From: Bradyrhizobium tropiciagri | GTDB lineage: Bacteria > Pseudomonadota > Alphaproteobacteria > Rhizobiales > Xanthobacteraceae | NCBI RefSeq assembly: GCF_018130545.1 | Contig: NZ_JAFCKF010000004.1 | Location: forward strand, 321,501-385,500 | Direction of reading: 5' to 3' | DNA: 64,000 nt | In this document: piece by piece, positions 14,943 through 23,753 of the stretch | How positions within the stretch are numbered: the stretch's first letter is position 1 | How the letters are laid out: each line of letters starts with the position of its first letter | Program-made: the position numbers and the translations under genes | Notes under the pieces: generated by a model | What the model was told of the DNA's origin: nothing | Databases searched by the model: none | What the model saw: only the letters and a program-made list of their open reading frames with translations

Positions 14943-17337
14943 CGACCGGCGCGTAACTCCCTCCGATGTTCTGAGGCCGCGCAACGTCGGTGCGCCGATC
15001 AAGCGCACCGAAGATCCGCGTCTTCTGACCGGGAACGGCGAATACACCGCCGACCGCAAGCCGGACCGGCCGCTTCATCTTGCGTTCCTTCGCAGCGGCC
15101 AGCCGCACGCGCGGATCGCCCGCATCGATACCGCGGCGGCGCGGCAGGCGTCGGGCGTGGTCGCAGTGCTTGCGGCGGAGGACATCGCCGACGATTTCAA
15201 GCCGGTGATCCCATTCTCGCGGATGCCGAACTACTATGCGACGCCGATCCTGCCGCTCGCTTCCGGGAAGGTGCGTTATGTCGGCGAGGCGGTGGTCGCG
15301 GTCGTCGCAACCTCGCGCTACCTCGCCGAGGACGCGCTCGAATTGATCGATGTCGAATACGAGCCGCTCGGCGCGATCTCGCGCGCGGAATCAGCGGTCG
15401 CCGCCGACGCGCCGCTGCTTCATGAGGCGGCCGGCAGCAATGTGCTGATCGCCCGCGAATTCAAGAAGGGCGATGTGGCCGCGGACCTCCAGGCTGCCGC
15501 GGTCAGGGTCGGCGGCCGGTTCGAGATGACGCGCAAGGCGGCGCTCGCGATGGAGCCGCGGAGCTACACAGCCGAGTACGACAAGCGTCGCGACGCCATC
15601 ACGCTCTATACGTCGTCGAACATTCCCGGAATCGTCCGCGATGCGGTGTCGGAAGCGCTGGGCTTGCCGGGGCACCGCCTGCGGGTGGTCGCGCCCGATG
15701 TGGGCGGCAGCTTCGGCTCCAAGGGCTCGCTCTATCCGGAGGAACTGCTGATCTGCATCGCGGCGCGCAAGTTGCGCCGATCGGTCAAGTGGACGGCGGA
15801 CAGGCTGGAAGATGTGAGCAGCAGCAGCCAGGCCTTTGCCGAAATCGTCGATGCGGAGATGGGGTTCGACGAGAATGGCGTCGCGACCTCGCTGCAGGCC
15901 GACGTGATCGGAGATGTCGGCGCCTATTCGATCTATCCCTGGACCTGCGGCCTCGAGCCGGTCCAGGTCGTGAGTTTCCTGCCGGGGCCCTACAAGATCG
16001 GGTCGTACCGGGGGGCCGTGCGCGGGGTTGCGACCTGCAAGCCGCCGACCGGCCCCTACCGCGGCGTCGGCCGGCCGATCTCGACCTTCGTCGCCGAGCG
16101 TCTGATGGATCTCGGCGCCAAGGCGCTCGGGATCGATCCACTCGAGATCAGGCGGCGCAATCTGGTCCGCCCCGAGGAGTTTCCGTACCGGATCGCGTCC
16201 GGAATCATCTGGGACAAGACCGGCTTCATCGAATGTCTGGAGGCCGCCGCCAAGGCGGCGGGTTACGACCAGCTCCGCAGCGAGCAGGCCGAGGCGCGCA
16301 AGCAAGGACGCCTGTTCGGTATCGGCATCGCGTCCTACGCCGAGCTGACCGGGATCGGCTCGCGGATCGCGGTGGCGCCGGGGATGCCGATCAACACCGG
16401 CTCTGAAACGGCGAAGATCACCATCGACTCGACGGGCGCCATCACCGCCGCATTCGGCGTGGCGTCGCACGGCCAGGGCCTCGAGACCACGTTGGCCCAG
16501 GTCGTGGCCGACGACCTCGGCGCCCGGTTCGAGGATGTACGCGTCATCCAGGGCGACAGCGACGAGGTGCCGATGTCGACCGGCACCTTTGCGAGCCGCA
16601 GCGCGGTGCTCGGCGGCGGCGCGGCGAAGCACGCCTCGAAACTCCTGCAAGAGAAGATCAAGCGGGTCGCTTCTCACCTGCTGGAAGCCAACGCTGACGA
16701 CATCGAGGTGACCGAGGGCAAGGCCGTCGTGCTCGGCACCGACCGCATGGTGACGTTCAAGCAGATCGCCAAGGCGGTCTATTCCGACATGAAGACGTTG
16801 CCAGTCGATGCCCGCGACGAATTGAGCGCGACTTACACCTACGATCCGATCAACGGGACGACCGCGGCCGCCACGCATATCGCGGTCGTGGAAGTCGATC
16901 CGGCGACCTGCTTCGTCCGAATCCTGAAATTCGTCGTCGCCGAAGATTGCGGCCGGATCATCAACCCGATGATCGTCGACGGTCAGGTGCACGGCGGAGT
17001 GGCGCAGGGCATCGGGGCCGCGCTGCTCGAGGAGCTGGTCTACGACGAGGACGGCCAACTGCTGACCGCCACCCTCGTCGACTACGTGATCCCGTCGGCG
17101 CCTGAAGTGCCGGTCATGGACGTGGTCCATGTCGAGAGCGAGTCCGCGGTGGCGGGCGGCTTCCGCGGCATGGGCGAGGGCGGCACGATCGGTGCGCCGG
17201 CCGCGATTGCCAATGCCGTCGCCGATGCGCTGTCGCCGCTCGATATCGATGTCTCGATCCTTCCAATGACGCCGGAACGCATCTTCCAACTGATCGAAAC
17301 AGCCAAACAGAAATCGAAAGGAAAAACGGATGAATGA
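14935..17337 (+). CDS. Molybdenum hydroxylase large (molybdopterin) subunit, CoxL-type
   Basis: Catalytic subunit of 800 residues. The N-terminal a/b hammerhead contains RTEDPRLLTG. Molybdopterin-contact motifs include GGSFGSKG, PPTGPYRGVGRP and GVASHGQG, and the likely active-site Glu748 is in GMGEGGTIGAP. The CO-dehydrogenase loop with its unique cysteine (AYxCSFR) is not present; the corresponding segment is TGPYRGVG. It is therefore not a CO dehydrogenase but a hydroxylase of an organic, probably CoA-bound or heteroaromatic, substrate. It overlaps the neighbouring genes on both sides by a few bases. Confidence 0.93.
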   Translation: MNSDRRVTPSDVLRPRNVGAPIKRTEDPRLLTGNGEYTADRKPDRPLHLAFLRSGQPHARIARIDTAAARQASGVVAVLAAEDIADDFKPVIPFSRMPNYYATPILPLASGKVRYVGEAVVAVVATSRYLAEDALELIDVEYEPLGAISRAESAVAADAPLLHEAAGSNVLIAREFKKGDVAADLQAAAVRVGGRFEMTRKAALAMEPRSYTAEYDKRRDAITLYTSSNIPGIVRDAVSEALGLPGHRLRVVAPDVGGSFGSKGSLYPEELLICIAARKLRRSVKWTADRLEDVSSSSQAFAEIVDAEMGFDENGVATSLQADVIGDVGAYSIYPWTCGLEPVQVVSFLPGPYKIGSYRGAVRGVATCKPPTGPYRGVGRPISTFVAERLMDLGAKALGIDPLEIRRRNLVRPEEFPYRIASGIIWDKTGFIECLEAAAKAAGYDQLRSEQAEARKQGRLFGIGIASYAELTGIGSRIAVAPGMPINTGSETAKITIDSTGAITAAFGVASHGQGLETTLAQVVADDLGARFEDVRVIQGDSDEVPMSTGTFASRSAVLGGGAAKHASKLLQEKIKRVASHLLEANADDIEVTEGKAVVLGTDRMVTFKQIAKAVYSDMKTLPVDARDELSATYTYDPINGTTAAATHIAVVEVDPATCFVRILKFVVAEDCGRIINPMIVDGQVHGGVAQGIGAALLEELVYDEDGQLLTATLVDYVIPSAPEVPVMDVVHVESESAVAGGFRGMGEGGTIGAPAAIANAVADALSPLDIDVSILPMTPERIFQLIETAKQKSKGKTDE

Positions 17338-18079
17338 CTTGAAAGGACGTGTCGCCCTCGTGACGGGCGGCGGACGCGATGTGGGCGCGGCGATCTGCAA
17401 AATGCTCGCGGAACAGGGCGCAAGCGTCGCCGTGAACTATCATCGTTCAAAGGGCGAGGCCGAAGCGGTGGTCGCCGGGATCGAGCAGGCCGGCGGCAGG
17501 GCGAAGGCCTACCAGGCCGACATCGCGGATGCGGAGGTCGTCAGGAAGATGGTCGCCGACATCAAGAACGATCTGGGCGGGCTGGACATCCTGGTCAACA
17601 ACGCCGGTCTGGTGTTCCGCAAGCGCTTCAGCGAGAGCACTCCCGACGACTGGAAGAAGCAGATCGATACCTGTCTCTATGGCGCGCTGAATTGCTCGCA
17701 CAGTGCTGGACCGCTGCTCGAAGCGTCAGGCCATGGACGCATCATCTCGATCATGGGCGACTCGTCCAGGGTCGGCGAGTCCGGGCTGGCGCTGGCCGCG
17801 GCCGCGCGCGCCGGGACGATCGCGCTGATGAAGTCGCTGGCCAGGGAATGGGGCCGCTCGGGCGTGACCGCGAATTCGATCTCGCTCGGCCTGATCGAAA
17901 CCGCTCACGACAAGACCTGGGTCGACGCCAACCGCGACAAGCTGGTCAAGGCCTATGCGATCCGCAGGCTCGGGCTGCCGTCCGACGTCGCGCCCCTCGT
18001 CACCCTTCTCGCCTCCGATGCCGGAAGCTGGATCACCGGCCAGGTGATCAGCGTCAACGGCGGATACAGTATGGTCTGA
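17330..18079 (+). CDS. Short-chain dehydrogenase/reductase family protein without the Tyr-Lys pair
   Basis: Rossmann-fold protein of 249 residues with intact cofactor features (TGGGRDVG at 12-19, NNAG at 90-93) and the C-terminal GQVISVNGG typical of FabG-like enzymes. The catalytic YxxxK is replaced: the residues at the Tyr and Lys positions are Ala156 and Arg160 (LALAAAARAG), and the usual serine region reads SIMGDSS. It may bind NAD(P)H without normal reductase chemistry, or use other residues. It overlaps the CoxL gene by eight bases and precedes the ligase gene by twelve, so it is firmly in the operon. Confidence 0.85.
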   Translation: MNDLKGRVALVTGGGRDVGAAICKMLAEQGASVAVNYHRSKGEAEAVVAGIEQAGGRAKAYQADIADAEVVRKMVADIKNDLGGLDILVNNAGLVFRKRFSESTPDDWKKQIDTCLYGALNCSHSAGPLLEASGHGRIISIMGDSSRVGESGLALAAAARAGTIALMKSLAREWGRSGVTANSISLGLIETAHDKTWVDANRDKLVKAYAIRRLGLPSDVAPLVTLLASDAGSWITGQVISVNGGYSMV

Positions 18080-18091
18080 GGGGAGGCGGGC

Positions 18092-19630
18092 ATGCTTCAC
18101 GTCGATCTGATCGCGCCTGTCGCGACGCTTCTCGAACGTCACGCAAAGCAACGGCCGAACCAGGTGGCGTATTGGGATTCGTCCCGATCCGTCACCTACG
18201 GGGAACTCGCCAGGCGGACCGCGTCAATCGCGGCCAACCTGACCAAGGCCGGCCTGCGCGACGGCGACAGGATCGCGATCTACCTGCCGAACGGCATCGA
18301 TTGGGTCGAGGCATGCTTCGCCGCGCTGCGCGCCGGCGCGGTGATCGTTCCCATCAGCTACGATGCAGCGGAAGGCGAGATCAGCTATCGACTGACCGAT
18401 GCCGGCTGCGGTTTCGTCGTCACGACGACCGCCAGACAGGAACTGACCGGCAAGATCTTCCGCGATGCCGCGATCGCGCCGACGTGCATTTTCGCCGGGG
18501 CTGAGGCAGAAAAATCAGGCATCTCGCTTGCGGGGCTTGCGAGCGGTTGTGACGCGGCACCGGCCGATCCCGATGACATCGATCGCTCGTCCTTCATCAT
18601 CTACACGTCGGGGACGACCGGGCGGGCGAAGGGCGTGTTGCTGTCGTTGCGCGGCATGCTGTGGATCGCAGCGTCGTGCTGGGCACCGATCGCCGAGCTG
18701 ACCGCGCAGGACGTCGTGCTGTCGCCGTTGCCGCTGTTCCACTCCTACGGCTTGAATTTGTCGGTGCTGGGCGTGCTCGCCATTGGCGCGAGCGAACACA
18801 TCATGGAGAAATTCTCGCCGCAGCAGACGCTCGATCTGCTCCAGACCGGGAATTATTCGGTGCTTCCCGGCGTGCCGACCATGTTCCACTATCTCCTGCA
18901 CCGCGCCGAGGAGACCGGCGTCGAACGCCTCGGCACCATCCGCCTCTGCATCTCCGCCGGCGCCATCATGCCGGCGACCCTCAACCGCGCCTTTGAGGAA
19001 CGCTTCAAGACCCGCCTCCTGGACGGCTACGGCATCACCGAGACCTCGACCATGGTGACGATGAACTGGTTGCACGGCGCCCGGCCGATGGGATCGTGCG
19101 GGCTCCCCGTGCCAGGCCTGGCCGTACGCATCGTTGATCCGTCGGCTGCGGACGTTCCGATCGGCGAAGAGGGCGAATTGATCGTCCGCGGACCGAACCT
19201 GATGCAGGGCTATCACAACAAGCCGCAGGAGACCGCGTCCGCGCTCCGCAAGGGCTGGTATCACACCGGCGACCTCGCGAAGTCCGACCCGGCCGGCTAC
19301 CTGACCATCACGGGCCGGATCAAGGAACTGATCATCCGTGGCGGCCAGAACATCGCGCCCGCCGAGATCGAGGAGGTCGTGGTGCGGTTTCCCGCGGTCA
19401 AGGACTGCGCGGTCGTCGGCGTGAAGCATGCGACGCTGGGGGAGGTGCCGTGCCTCTTCGTGGTCGCCAACGAAAACGGGTTCGACGTCGCCGCGCTGAT
19501 GGATCATTGCCGCGCGCATCTGTCAGCCTACAAGATTCCCGAGGCGACCCATCTGGTTGGCGAAATTCCGAGGACGGGCTCCGGAAAGATCATGCGCTTC
19601 AAGCTGGTCGAAGCATTGAACCAGGGTTGA
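18092..19630 (+). CDS. AMP-dependent acyl-CoA ligase
   Basis: Activates a carboxylic acid to its CoA thioester through an acyl-adenylate. The 512 residues contain the phosphate loop IYTSGTTGRAKG near 170, the GYGITET adenylate motif near 313, the hinge region YHTGDLA and TGRIKELI, and the terminal lysine in GSGKIMR. It is the last gene of the operon that opens with the crotonase, and presumably performs the entry step that makes the substrate for the molybdenum hydroxylase and crotonase. Comparable sets with ligase, Mo hydroxylase and crotonase handle 2-furoate; whether this one does cannot be read here. Confidence 0.93.
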   Translation: MLHVDLIAPVATLLERHAKQRPNQVAYWDSSRSVTYGELARRTASIAANLTKAGLRDGDRIAIYLPNGIDWVEACFAALRAGAVIVPISYDAAEGEISYRLTDAGCGFVVTTTARQELTGKIFRDAAIAPTCIFAGAEAEKSGISLAGLASGCDAAPADPDDIDRSSFIIYTSGTTGRAKGVLLSLRGMLWIAASCWAPIAELTAQDVVLSPLPLFHSYGLNLSVLGVLAIGASEHIMEKFSPQQTLDLLQTGNYSVLPGVPTMFHYLLHRAEETGVERLGTIRLCISAGAIMPATLNRAFEERFKTRLLDGYGITETSTMVTMNWLHGARPMGSCGLPVPGLAVRIVDPSAADVPIGEEGELIVRGPNLMQGYHNKPQETASALRKGWYHTGDLAKSDPAGYLTITGRIKELIIRGGQNIAPAEIEEVVVRFPAVKDCAVVGVKHATLGEVPCLFVVANENGFDVAALMDHCRAHLSAYKIPEATHLVGEIPRTGSGKIMRFKLVEALNQG

Positions 19631-19643
19631 CCGGCGATCCGGA

Positions 19644-20684
19644 TCAATCGACCGAGCGCGGCCCGAGTGCACCGAATGATTTGGGATCGTAGGCCAGCCG
19701 GTACCGCATGTCGGCGGCGACGATCGGCTGCTTGCAGCGGTCGCAGTCGACCGAAGGCTCGAAGTCGTGGCCGCATCTGAGGTGGGTGAGGATCAGCGGC
19801 GGTTTTCCTCGCGACAGCCAACGGTCGCCCCACCGCAGCATCGCGATGAACGGACCGTAGAGGTCGCGCCCCATGTCGGTGAGCAGATATTCGTAGCGGT
19901 CTGGAGAGCTCTGATACTGCCTTCGATAGAAGACGCCGCTGGCGACCAGGCGGTTCAGTCGATCGGTCAGGATGTTCGGCGCGATCGCAAGCTCAGTCAG
20001 GATCTTGTCGTAGCGACGGTTGCCGAAGAAGCCCTCGCGGACAACCATGAAGCTCCATTTGTCGCCGATGATCTCGAGTGCGCGCGACACCGAGCTCGGA
20101 CGGCCATGCACGAACCGGCTGCCGTCGGAAGGCCGCCTGGTGTTGCGGCCCGCCTTGGCGGGACTGCGTCCGGCGCCGGGTCCGTCGCGATATTTTGCGT
20201 CGCGGGCGCCGACACCTTCACCGCAATGCGAGCAGGTGACGATGGGATGGCTGTCGCAACCGCAGCTGGTGTGAATCAATGTCAGCGGCGGAGGCTTGCC
20301 CTTGGCCAGCCAGCGATCTCCGAACTGCATCAGGGCGATGAAGCTCGGATAGAGATCGAACCCCATCTTCGTCAGCCGGTACTCCTTGCGTTGCGAGAAT
20401 CCGGGCGCGACCTGGCGAAAGATCGCGAGCTGGGTCAGCTTCTTCAGCCGATCCGTCAGCGTCGCGCGCGGGATTCCGAGCGCGGAGCGGAATGCCTCGA
20501 ACGTCTGCGTTCCGAAGAAGGCCTCGCGGATGATCAGGAACGCCCAGGCATCGGAGACGATGTCCAGCGTGCGCGCGACCGAGCAATTGCGTTCGGTTCG
20601 AGCGACGGCGGTCCGGACCGCAGCCGCCGCTGACCTCGGCTTCGGCGAGGCTTTGGCGGTCAGGGGCTTGGCGGCAGCGGGCAT
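19644..20684 (-). CDS. Tandem HxlR-type transcriptional regulator (two fused modules)
   Basis: HxlR winged-helix proteins are normally about 100-150 residues and act as dimers. This 346-residue protein holds two full modules: helix-turn-helix 1 at about 34-125 and helix-turn-helix 2 at about 195-290. Each ends in GDRWL-x-KGKPP or GDRWL-x-RGKPP, and each is followed by a small Cys cluster: Cys141/143/151/154, and Cys304 with Cys314/317. The copies are clearly diverged, so the fusion is not recent. It is transcribed away from the binding-protein operon, and three copies of a common motif lie upstream of the two flanking operons, so it probably controls both. Confidence 0.9.
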   Translation of the reverse strand: MPAAAKPLTAKASPKPRSAAAAVRTAVARTERNCSVARTLDIVSDAWAFLIIREAFFGTQTFEAFRSALGIPRATLTDRLKKLTQLAIFRQVAPGFSQRKEYRLTKMGFDLYPSFIALMQFGDRWLAKGKPPPLTLIHTSCGCDSHPIVTCSHCGEGVGARDAKYRDGPGAGRSPAKAGRNTRRPSDGSRFVHGRPSSVSRALEIIGDKWSFMVVREGFFGNRRYDKILTELAIAPNILTDRLNRLVASGVFYRRQYQSSPDRYEYLLTDMGRDLYGPFIAMLRWGDRWLSRGKPPLILTHLRCGHDFEPSVDCDRCKQPIVAADMRYRLAYDPKSFGALGPRSVD

Positions 20685-20780
20685 TCCGGAAGGTCCATTG
20701 ATGCAGACACCGCGACCGCGGTGGCCCTCGAAAGTTGCGCACCTCTAGCACATCGGCGCGATTGACTCGCCGGAAAACTA

Positions 20781-20823
20781 AGTCTAGTTATGCATGTTAC
20801 ATAAGTCTAGTTATGCTAGTTAT
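20781..20823 (+). promoter_or_regulatory. Two tandem operator copies before the binding-protein operon
   Basis: AGTCTAGTTATGCATGTTAC (20781-20800) and AGTCTAGTTATGCTAGTTAT (20804-20823) are 23 bases apart and match the site at 11926-11945. They lie between the divergent regulator gene (start 20684) and the binding-protein gene (start 20869), where TTGACT at 20763-20768 may be a -35. A 23-base spacing puts both copies on roughly the same face of the helix. The tandem HxlR regulator is the obvious candidate to bind. Confidence 0.65.
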
Positions 20824-20868
20824 AAAAGATTGCAAACAACAACATAGGAACGCAAGGGGAGGAGTGTC

Positions 20869-22098
20869 ATGACGCTGAGGATTGGAAGCATCCTGATCGC
20901 GACGGCGGTGATTGCGATGGTCAATGGCGGTGCCGGCGCGCAAACGGCGGCGGTCTCCGACGATGTCGTAAAGATCGGCGTGCTGACCGACATGTCGGGT
21001 CAGTTCTCGCATGAATCCGGCGAAGGGGCGGTGACGGCGGTGAAGATGGCCGTCGAAGATTTCGGCGGCAAAGTGCTGGGCAAGCCGATCGAGGTGCTCG
21101 TCGCCGATCACCAGAACAAGCCGGACACCGCTTCGGCGCTGGCGCGAAAGTGGTTCGACGTCGATCGCGTCGACATGATCGGTAACCTGATCAATTCCTC
21201 GATTGCGCTCACCGTTTCCGGACTGGCGAAGGAAAAGAACCGGATCGCGATCATCAACGGCTCCGGGTCGTCCCGTCTGACGGGCGACGCCTGTACGCCG
21301 AACAGCGTTCACTATGCTTACGACACCTACGCGCTGGCGCGCGGCACCGGCAGCGCGCTCGCCAAGGACGGCAAGAAGTCGTGGTACTTCCTGACGGCGG
21401 ACTACGCGTTCGGGCATGCGCTCGAAGCCGACACGTCCGCGGTCGTCAAGGCACTGGGAGGCACGGTCGTCGGAGCGACCCGCTATCCGCCCGACTCCTT
21501 CGATCAGTCCTCGTTCCTGCTGCAAGCGCAGTCGTCGAAGGCGCAGGTCGTGGCGCTGGCCGGCTCCGGCAACGTGCTGGTGAACTCGATCAAGTCGGCG
21601 CAGGAATTTGGCATTCCGTCCGGCGGACAGACGCTCGCAGGTCTTTTGGTCTGGATCACCGATATCAAGAGCATGGGACTGTCGGCCGCGCAGGGACTGG
21701 TTCTCACCAACGCGTTCTACTGGGATCGTGATGATGAAACCCGGGCCTGGTCCAAGCGCTTCTATGAACGGATGAAGCGGATGCCGCACATGGGCGATGC
21801 CGGCGACTATTCGTCGACCATGCATTATCTCCGAGCGGTGCAGGCCGCGGGCACGGACGAAGCGCAGGCCGTCATGAGCAAGATGCGCGACATGCCGATC
21901 AACGATTTCTTCGCCAAGAACGGCCGGATCCGCGAAGACGGCCGCATGGTGCACGACATGTACGTCTACGAGGTCAAGAAGCCGTCCGAGTCGAAGGGCG
22001 AGTGGGATTTCTACAAGCTGCGGGAAGTGATTCCCGGCGATCAGGCATTCCGTCCGCTCAAGGACAGTGCGTGCCCGCTGGTGAAGAAGGCCGGCTGA
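20869..22098 (+). CDS. Periplasmic branched-chain-type ABC substrate-binding protein
   Basis: Exported 409-residue receptor with a signal peptide (h-region IGSILIATAVIAMV, cleavage near GAGA-QT) and the type I periplasmic fold of LivJ-like proteins: IGVLTDMSGQF, ALARKWFDVDRVDMI and a strongly conserved middle (TADYAFGHALE). Relatives bind amino acids, aromatic acids and other carboxylates. GGGGAGGAG upstream fixes the start. No permease or ATPase genes are nearby, so it must borrow a transporter encoded elsewhere or act as a sensor. It heads the second operon and probably captures the substrate of the island pathway. Confidence 0.92.
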   Translation: MTLRIGSILIATAVIAMVNGGAGAQTAAVSDDVVKIGVLTDMSGQFSHESGEGAVTAVKMAVEDFGGKVLGKPIEVLVADHQNKPDTASALARKWFDVDRVDMIGNLINSSIALTVSGLAKEKNRIAIINGSGSSRLTGDACTPNSVHYAYDTYALARGTGSALAKDGKKSWYFLTADYAFGHALEADTSAVVKALGGTVVGATRYPPDSFDQSSFLLQAQSSKAQVVALAGSGNVLVNSIKSAQEFGIPSGGQTLAGLLVWITDIKSMGLSAAQGLVLTNAFYWDRDDETRAWSKRFYERMKRMPHMGDAGDYSSTMHYLRAVQAAGTDEAQAVMSKMRDMPINDFFAKNGRIREDGRMVHDMYVYEVKKPSESKGEWDFYKLREVIPGDQAFRPLKDSACPLVKKAG

Positions 22099-22160
22099 AG
22101 CACAGCGACAACACGAGCCCGGGTGCGGTCGCATCCCGGGCCTGCACCGAAGGAGACCTC

Positions 22161-23717
22161 GTGATCGATCAGGACGTTATCGCCGCGCATTCCGCCGGAC
22201 CCGCGAAGCCGATCCGCTCCGGCGCCGAGTATATCGAGAGCCTCAGGGGCCGCGGGTTGAAGGTCTATCTGATGGGCGAGCGGGTCGAGGAGCCGGTCGA
22301 CCATCCCATCATCAGGCCTTCGATCAATGCGGTGGCAAGAACCTATGATCTTGCCAACGAGGATCCGGAGCTGGCTTCCGCGCTCTCGCCGCTGACTGGC
22401 GATCGCGTGAACCGCTTCCTGCACATCTCCGCCAGTTCCGCCGATCTCGTCATGCAGAACAAGATGCAGCGCCGGCTCGGGCAACTTACGGGCACCTGTT
22501 TTCAACGCTGCGTCGGCATGGATGCGCTCAATTCGCTGCATTCGGTGACCTACGATCTCGATCAGAAATACCAGACCTCGTATCACGCGCGGTTCACCAG
22601 CTTCCTCGCCCGCGTACAGCGTGCAAATGCGGTCATCGGCGGCGCGATGACCGACGTGAAGGGCGATCGCGGCAGATCGCCGTCACAGCAGGCGGATCCG
22701 GATCTCTTTCTCCACGTCGTGCGGCGCACGGCCGACGGCGTCTATGTCAGCGGCGCGAAGGCGCACCAGACCGGCTGCCTGAATTCGCACTGGCTGATCG
22801 TGATGCCCACGATGAGACTGGAGGCCCCCGACACGGACTACGCCATCGTCGGCGCGATTCCGGTCGACGCCGAGGGCATCACCTACATTTATGGCAGGCA
22901 ATCCTGCGACACGCGCAGCGCCGAAGCGGGAGACATCGACGCCGGCAACGCGCAGTTCTCGGGTCAGGAGGCGATGATCATCTTCGATGACGTCTTTATC
23001 CCGACGGAGTTCATCTTCCTCGACGGTGAATTCGAGTTTGCCTCAACGCTGGTCGAGCGGTTCACCTGCTATCACCGCCGCAGCTACGTCTGCAAGTCGG
23101 GGGTCGGCGACGTACTCATCGGCGCCGCGGCTACTGTCGCCGATTACAATGGCGTCGAACGCGTCTCGCACGTGCGCGACAAGCTCGTCGAAATGACCCA
23201 TCTCAACGAAACGATCTACGGGACCGGTATCGCCGCGAGCCACCAGGGGAGCGCCATGAAGTCAGGCGCCTATCTGCCGGACGAGATGCTCGCGAACGTC
23301 TGCAAGCATCATGTCACGCGCTTTCCATACGAGATCGGCCGCCTCGCGCAGGATCTGGCTGGCGGCTTGATGGTTACGCTCCCCTCGGAACGGGACCTGC
23401 GGCACGAGACGATCGGGCCTCTGGTCGAGAAGTACCTGAAAGGCCGTCCGGAGGTTGCGACCGAGGATCGGATCCGGGTTCTGCGCCTGGTCGAGAACAT
23501 GACGCTCGGAAGGAATGCGGTGGGATATCTGACGGAATCCATGCATGGTGCTGGATCACCGCAAGCGCAAAGAATTCAGATCGCCCGCTCGATGCAGATC
23601 GAGTTCAAGAAGGGGCTGGCGAAAGCTCTGGCCGGCGTTTCGAATGCCTCGCGCGAGGAAATCTCACGCGACCTTTCAACGTACATGGCGCGCGTATTCG
23701 CACCGGCCCGCAATTGA
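22161..23717 (+). CDS. 4-hydroxybutyryl-CoA dehydratase / HpaB-superfamily flavoprotein
   Basis: The 518-residue protein belongs to the FAD family that includes 4-hydroxyphenylacetate 3-monooxygenase and 4-hydroxybutyryl-CoA dehydratase. The iron-sulfur signature of the dehydratase is visible: Cys113-x3-Cys117 (TCFQRC) and His305-x5-Cys311 (YHRRSYVCKSG). From memory, the clostridial enzyme uses Cys99, Cys103, His292 and Cys299, so the last pair is one residue closer here. A radical-type dehydration of a hydroxyacyl-CoA is the best guess; monooxygenation is the alternative. GTG 22161 with AAGGAG five bases upstream is the start. It lies between the binding-protein and CoxG-like genes. Confidence 0.82.
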   Translation: MIDQDVIAAHSAGPAKPIRSGAEYIESLRGRGLKVYLMGERVEEPVDHPIIRPSINAVARTYDLANEDPELASALSPLTGDRVNRFLHISASSADLVMQNKMQRRLGQLTGTCFQRCVGMDALNSLHSVTYDLDQKYQTSYHARFTSFLARVQRANAVIGGAMTDVKGDRGRSPSQQADPDLFLHVVRRTADGVYVSGAKAHQTGCLNSHWLIVMPTMRLEAPDTDYAIVGAIPVDAEGITYIYGRQSCDTRSAEAGDIDAGNAQFSGQEAMIIFDDVFIPTEFIFLDGEFEFASTLVERFTCYHRRSYVCKSGVGDVLIGAAATVADYNGVERVSHVRDKLVEMTHLNETIYGTGIAASHQGSAMKSGAYLPDEMLANVCKHHVTRFPYEIGRLAQDLAGGLMVTLPSERDLRHETIGPLVEKYLKGRPEVATEDRIRVLRLVENMTLGRNAVGYLTESMHGAGSPQAQRIQIARSMQIEFKKGLAKALAGVSNASREEISRDLSTYMARVFAPARN

Positions 23718-23753
23718 ATCGGAAAGCGTAGGCTTAGGAAATCGGAGAGTGCT

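Noticed and set aside
14935-17337. Annotation of the CoxLMS-type genes as carbon monoxide dehydrogenase
   Set aside because: The large subunit lacks the AYxCSFR loop with the CO dehydrogenase cysteine, so only the general family name is justified.
15391-17400. 669-codon minus-strand frame opposite the CoxL gene
   Set aside because: Shadow of the molybdenum subunit; His/Arg/Asp-rich composition without domains.
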